From Chitinophaga pinensis (GTDB lineage Bacteria; Bacteroidota; Bacteroidia; AKYH767-A; OLB10), in contig CAMBYJ010000146.1 of assembly GCA_945872015.1 (NCBI GenBank), forward strand, positions 1 through 5,417: 5,417 nucleotides of DNA, written 5' to 3'. Shown here in pieces: positions 4,453-5,417 of this stretch (position 1 is the stretch's first letter; each line of letters opens with the position of its first letter). Below the pieces are notes generated by a model. The model worked only from the letters and a program-made list of their open reading frames with translations. It searched no databases and was not told where the DNA came from. A program made the translations under genes and the position numbers.

Positions 4453-5417
4453 AAAAAATATTAGTGATATACACAGGTGGTACTATTGGGATGATTAAAG
4501 ACAGTTCCAATTCGCTAAAGCCTGTGAACTTTGGAAAAATTACAGAACGCGTCCCTGAACTAAAACATATCAACTGTTCAATTTCACATTATACTTTTAA
4601 AAAACTTATTGATAGCAGTAACGTTACTCCTGAATTTTATATTGAATTAGCAGAAACGATAGAGAAGAATTATAAATCGTTTGATGGATTTATCATTTTA
4701 CATGGTACCGATACGATGGCTTACTCAGCATCTGCTTTAAGTTTCATGCTGGAGAATTTAAGCAAGCCTGTAATATTTACCGGATCACAACTACCGCTTG
4801 GGGCTATACGAACAGATGCCAAGCATAATTTAATTACAGCAGTTGAGATTGCTGCTGGAGACGTAAACATTCCTGAAGTTTGTATTTACTTTAATGATCA
4901 GCTTTTCAGAGGAAACAGAGCTGAGAAATTTTCAAGTTCACAATTTGATGCGTTTCAATCGTTGAATTATCCAACATTAGTTGAGGCAGGAACAAGCTTA
5001 CAGTACAATCATAAATTCATCAGTAAAAAATCAAGTAAGAAATTAATAGTACATAAAAAGCTAAATCCGAATATTGGACTCGTAAGGATTTTTCCAGGCA
5101 TAACCGGCAATTGGCTTGAACATATTTTTAGTGTCGAAGGATTAAAAGCAGTTGTATTAGAAACCTACGGAAGTGGTAATGCTCCTACAGCAGAACCTTT
5201 TTTAAAGACGTTGAAATCGGCCGTTAACAAAGGCATCATTATTTTAAACGCTTCTCAATGTGCCGGAGGAAAAGTAGAGCAAGGCAAGTATGAAACAAGC
5301 AAGAAGTTAAAAGAAATGGGTGTGATTAGCGGAAGCGATATCACAACAGAAGCTGCACTTACGAAATTGATGTATTTATTCGGAAGATATCCGAATCAGA
5401 AAAAGAAAATTGAAGCG
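4449..5417 (+). CDS. ansA: Type I L-asparaginase, 3' end cut by the window
   Basis: The frame opens at ATG 4449 and runs 323 codons to the window edge without a stop. It is a type I (AnsA-like) asparaginase, which hydrolyses L-asparagine to aspartate and ammonia in the cytoplasm. The first catalytic threonine is Thr12 in TGGTIG (9-14). The second site is HGTDTM (85-90), with Thr87 and Asp88. Lys160 in RGNRAEKFSSSQFDAF is the likely catalytic lysine. ETYGSGNAPT (238-247) is also a family signature. No signal peptide is present, which separates it from the periplasmic type II enzymes. The family is usually about 330-350 residues, so only a short C-terminal piece is missing. It shares four bases with the TatD gene upstream and probably depends on that promoter and on translational coupling. 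Confidence 0.93.
   Translation, partial: MKKILVIYTGGTIGMIKDSSNSLKPVNFGKITERVPELKHINCSISHYTFKKLIDSSNVTPEFYIELAETIEKNYKSFDGFIILHGTDTMAYSASALSFMLENLSKPVIFTGSQLPLGAIRTDAKHNLITAVEIAAGDVNIPEVCIYFNDQLFRGNRAEKFSSSQFDAFQSLNYPTLVEAGTSLQYNHKFISKKSSKKLIVHKKLNPNIGLVRIFPGITGNWLEHIFSVEGLKAVVLETYGSGNAPTAEPFLKTLKSAVNKGIIILNASQCAGGKVEQGKYETSKKLKEMGVISGSDITTEAALTKLMYLFGRYPNQKKKIEA

Overview
The window looks like a chromosomal segment of an AT-rich member of the Bacteroidota. Four things point there. The -7 boxes match the Bacteroidota consensus TAnnTTTG, and two are exact (2085-2092 on +, 3618-3625 on -). The starts lack clear Shine-Dalgarno sequences. There is a DUF3109 cysteine-rich protein, and the lipoprotein signal peptides are short. 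I cannot name the genus from sequence alone.

Left third (1-1438): an intact tRNA-Arg(CCG) gene (189-265, CCA encoded) lies among damaged copies of itself. A 5' fragment sits 79 bases upstream (109-166). The tRNA 3' end plus its whole trailer and terminator is repeated exactly 168 bases downstream (250-385 versus 418-553). Each trailer can fold into a three-armed structure closed by an A-tract/T-tract helix and ending in a terminator hairpin. Next come two divergent small lipoprotein genes, both broken inside the signal peptide. The leftward one (547-787) carries a one-base frameshift at 751-763. The rightward one (905-1438) has an in-frame TAA at 950-952.

Middle (1450-3601): a leftward DUF3109 protein, a rightward hotdog acyl-CoA thioesterase with a clear promoter, and a leftward family 9 glycosyltransferase of the heptosyltransferase type. 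The last two overlap tail to tail by 12 bases.

Right (3649-5417): a rightward pair, a TatD-family metal-dependent hydrolase and a type I (AnsA-like) asparaginase. They overlap by four bases (ATGA), so they are probably translationally coupled. The asparaginase runs off the window.

The protein-coding genes are mostly ordinary housekeeping functions: acyl-CoA hydrolysis, envelope glycan synthesis, a nuclease or deacylase, and asparagine breakdown. They do not form one pathway. The unusual parts are the duplicated tRNA-trailer element and the two adjacent lipoprotein genes disrupted at equivalent places. I see no transposase, CRISPR array or phage gene.
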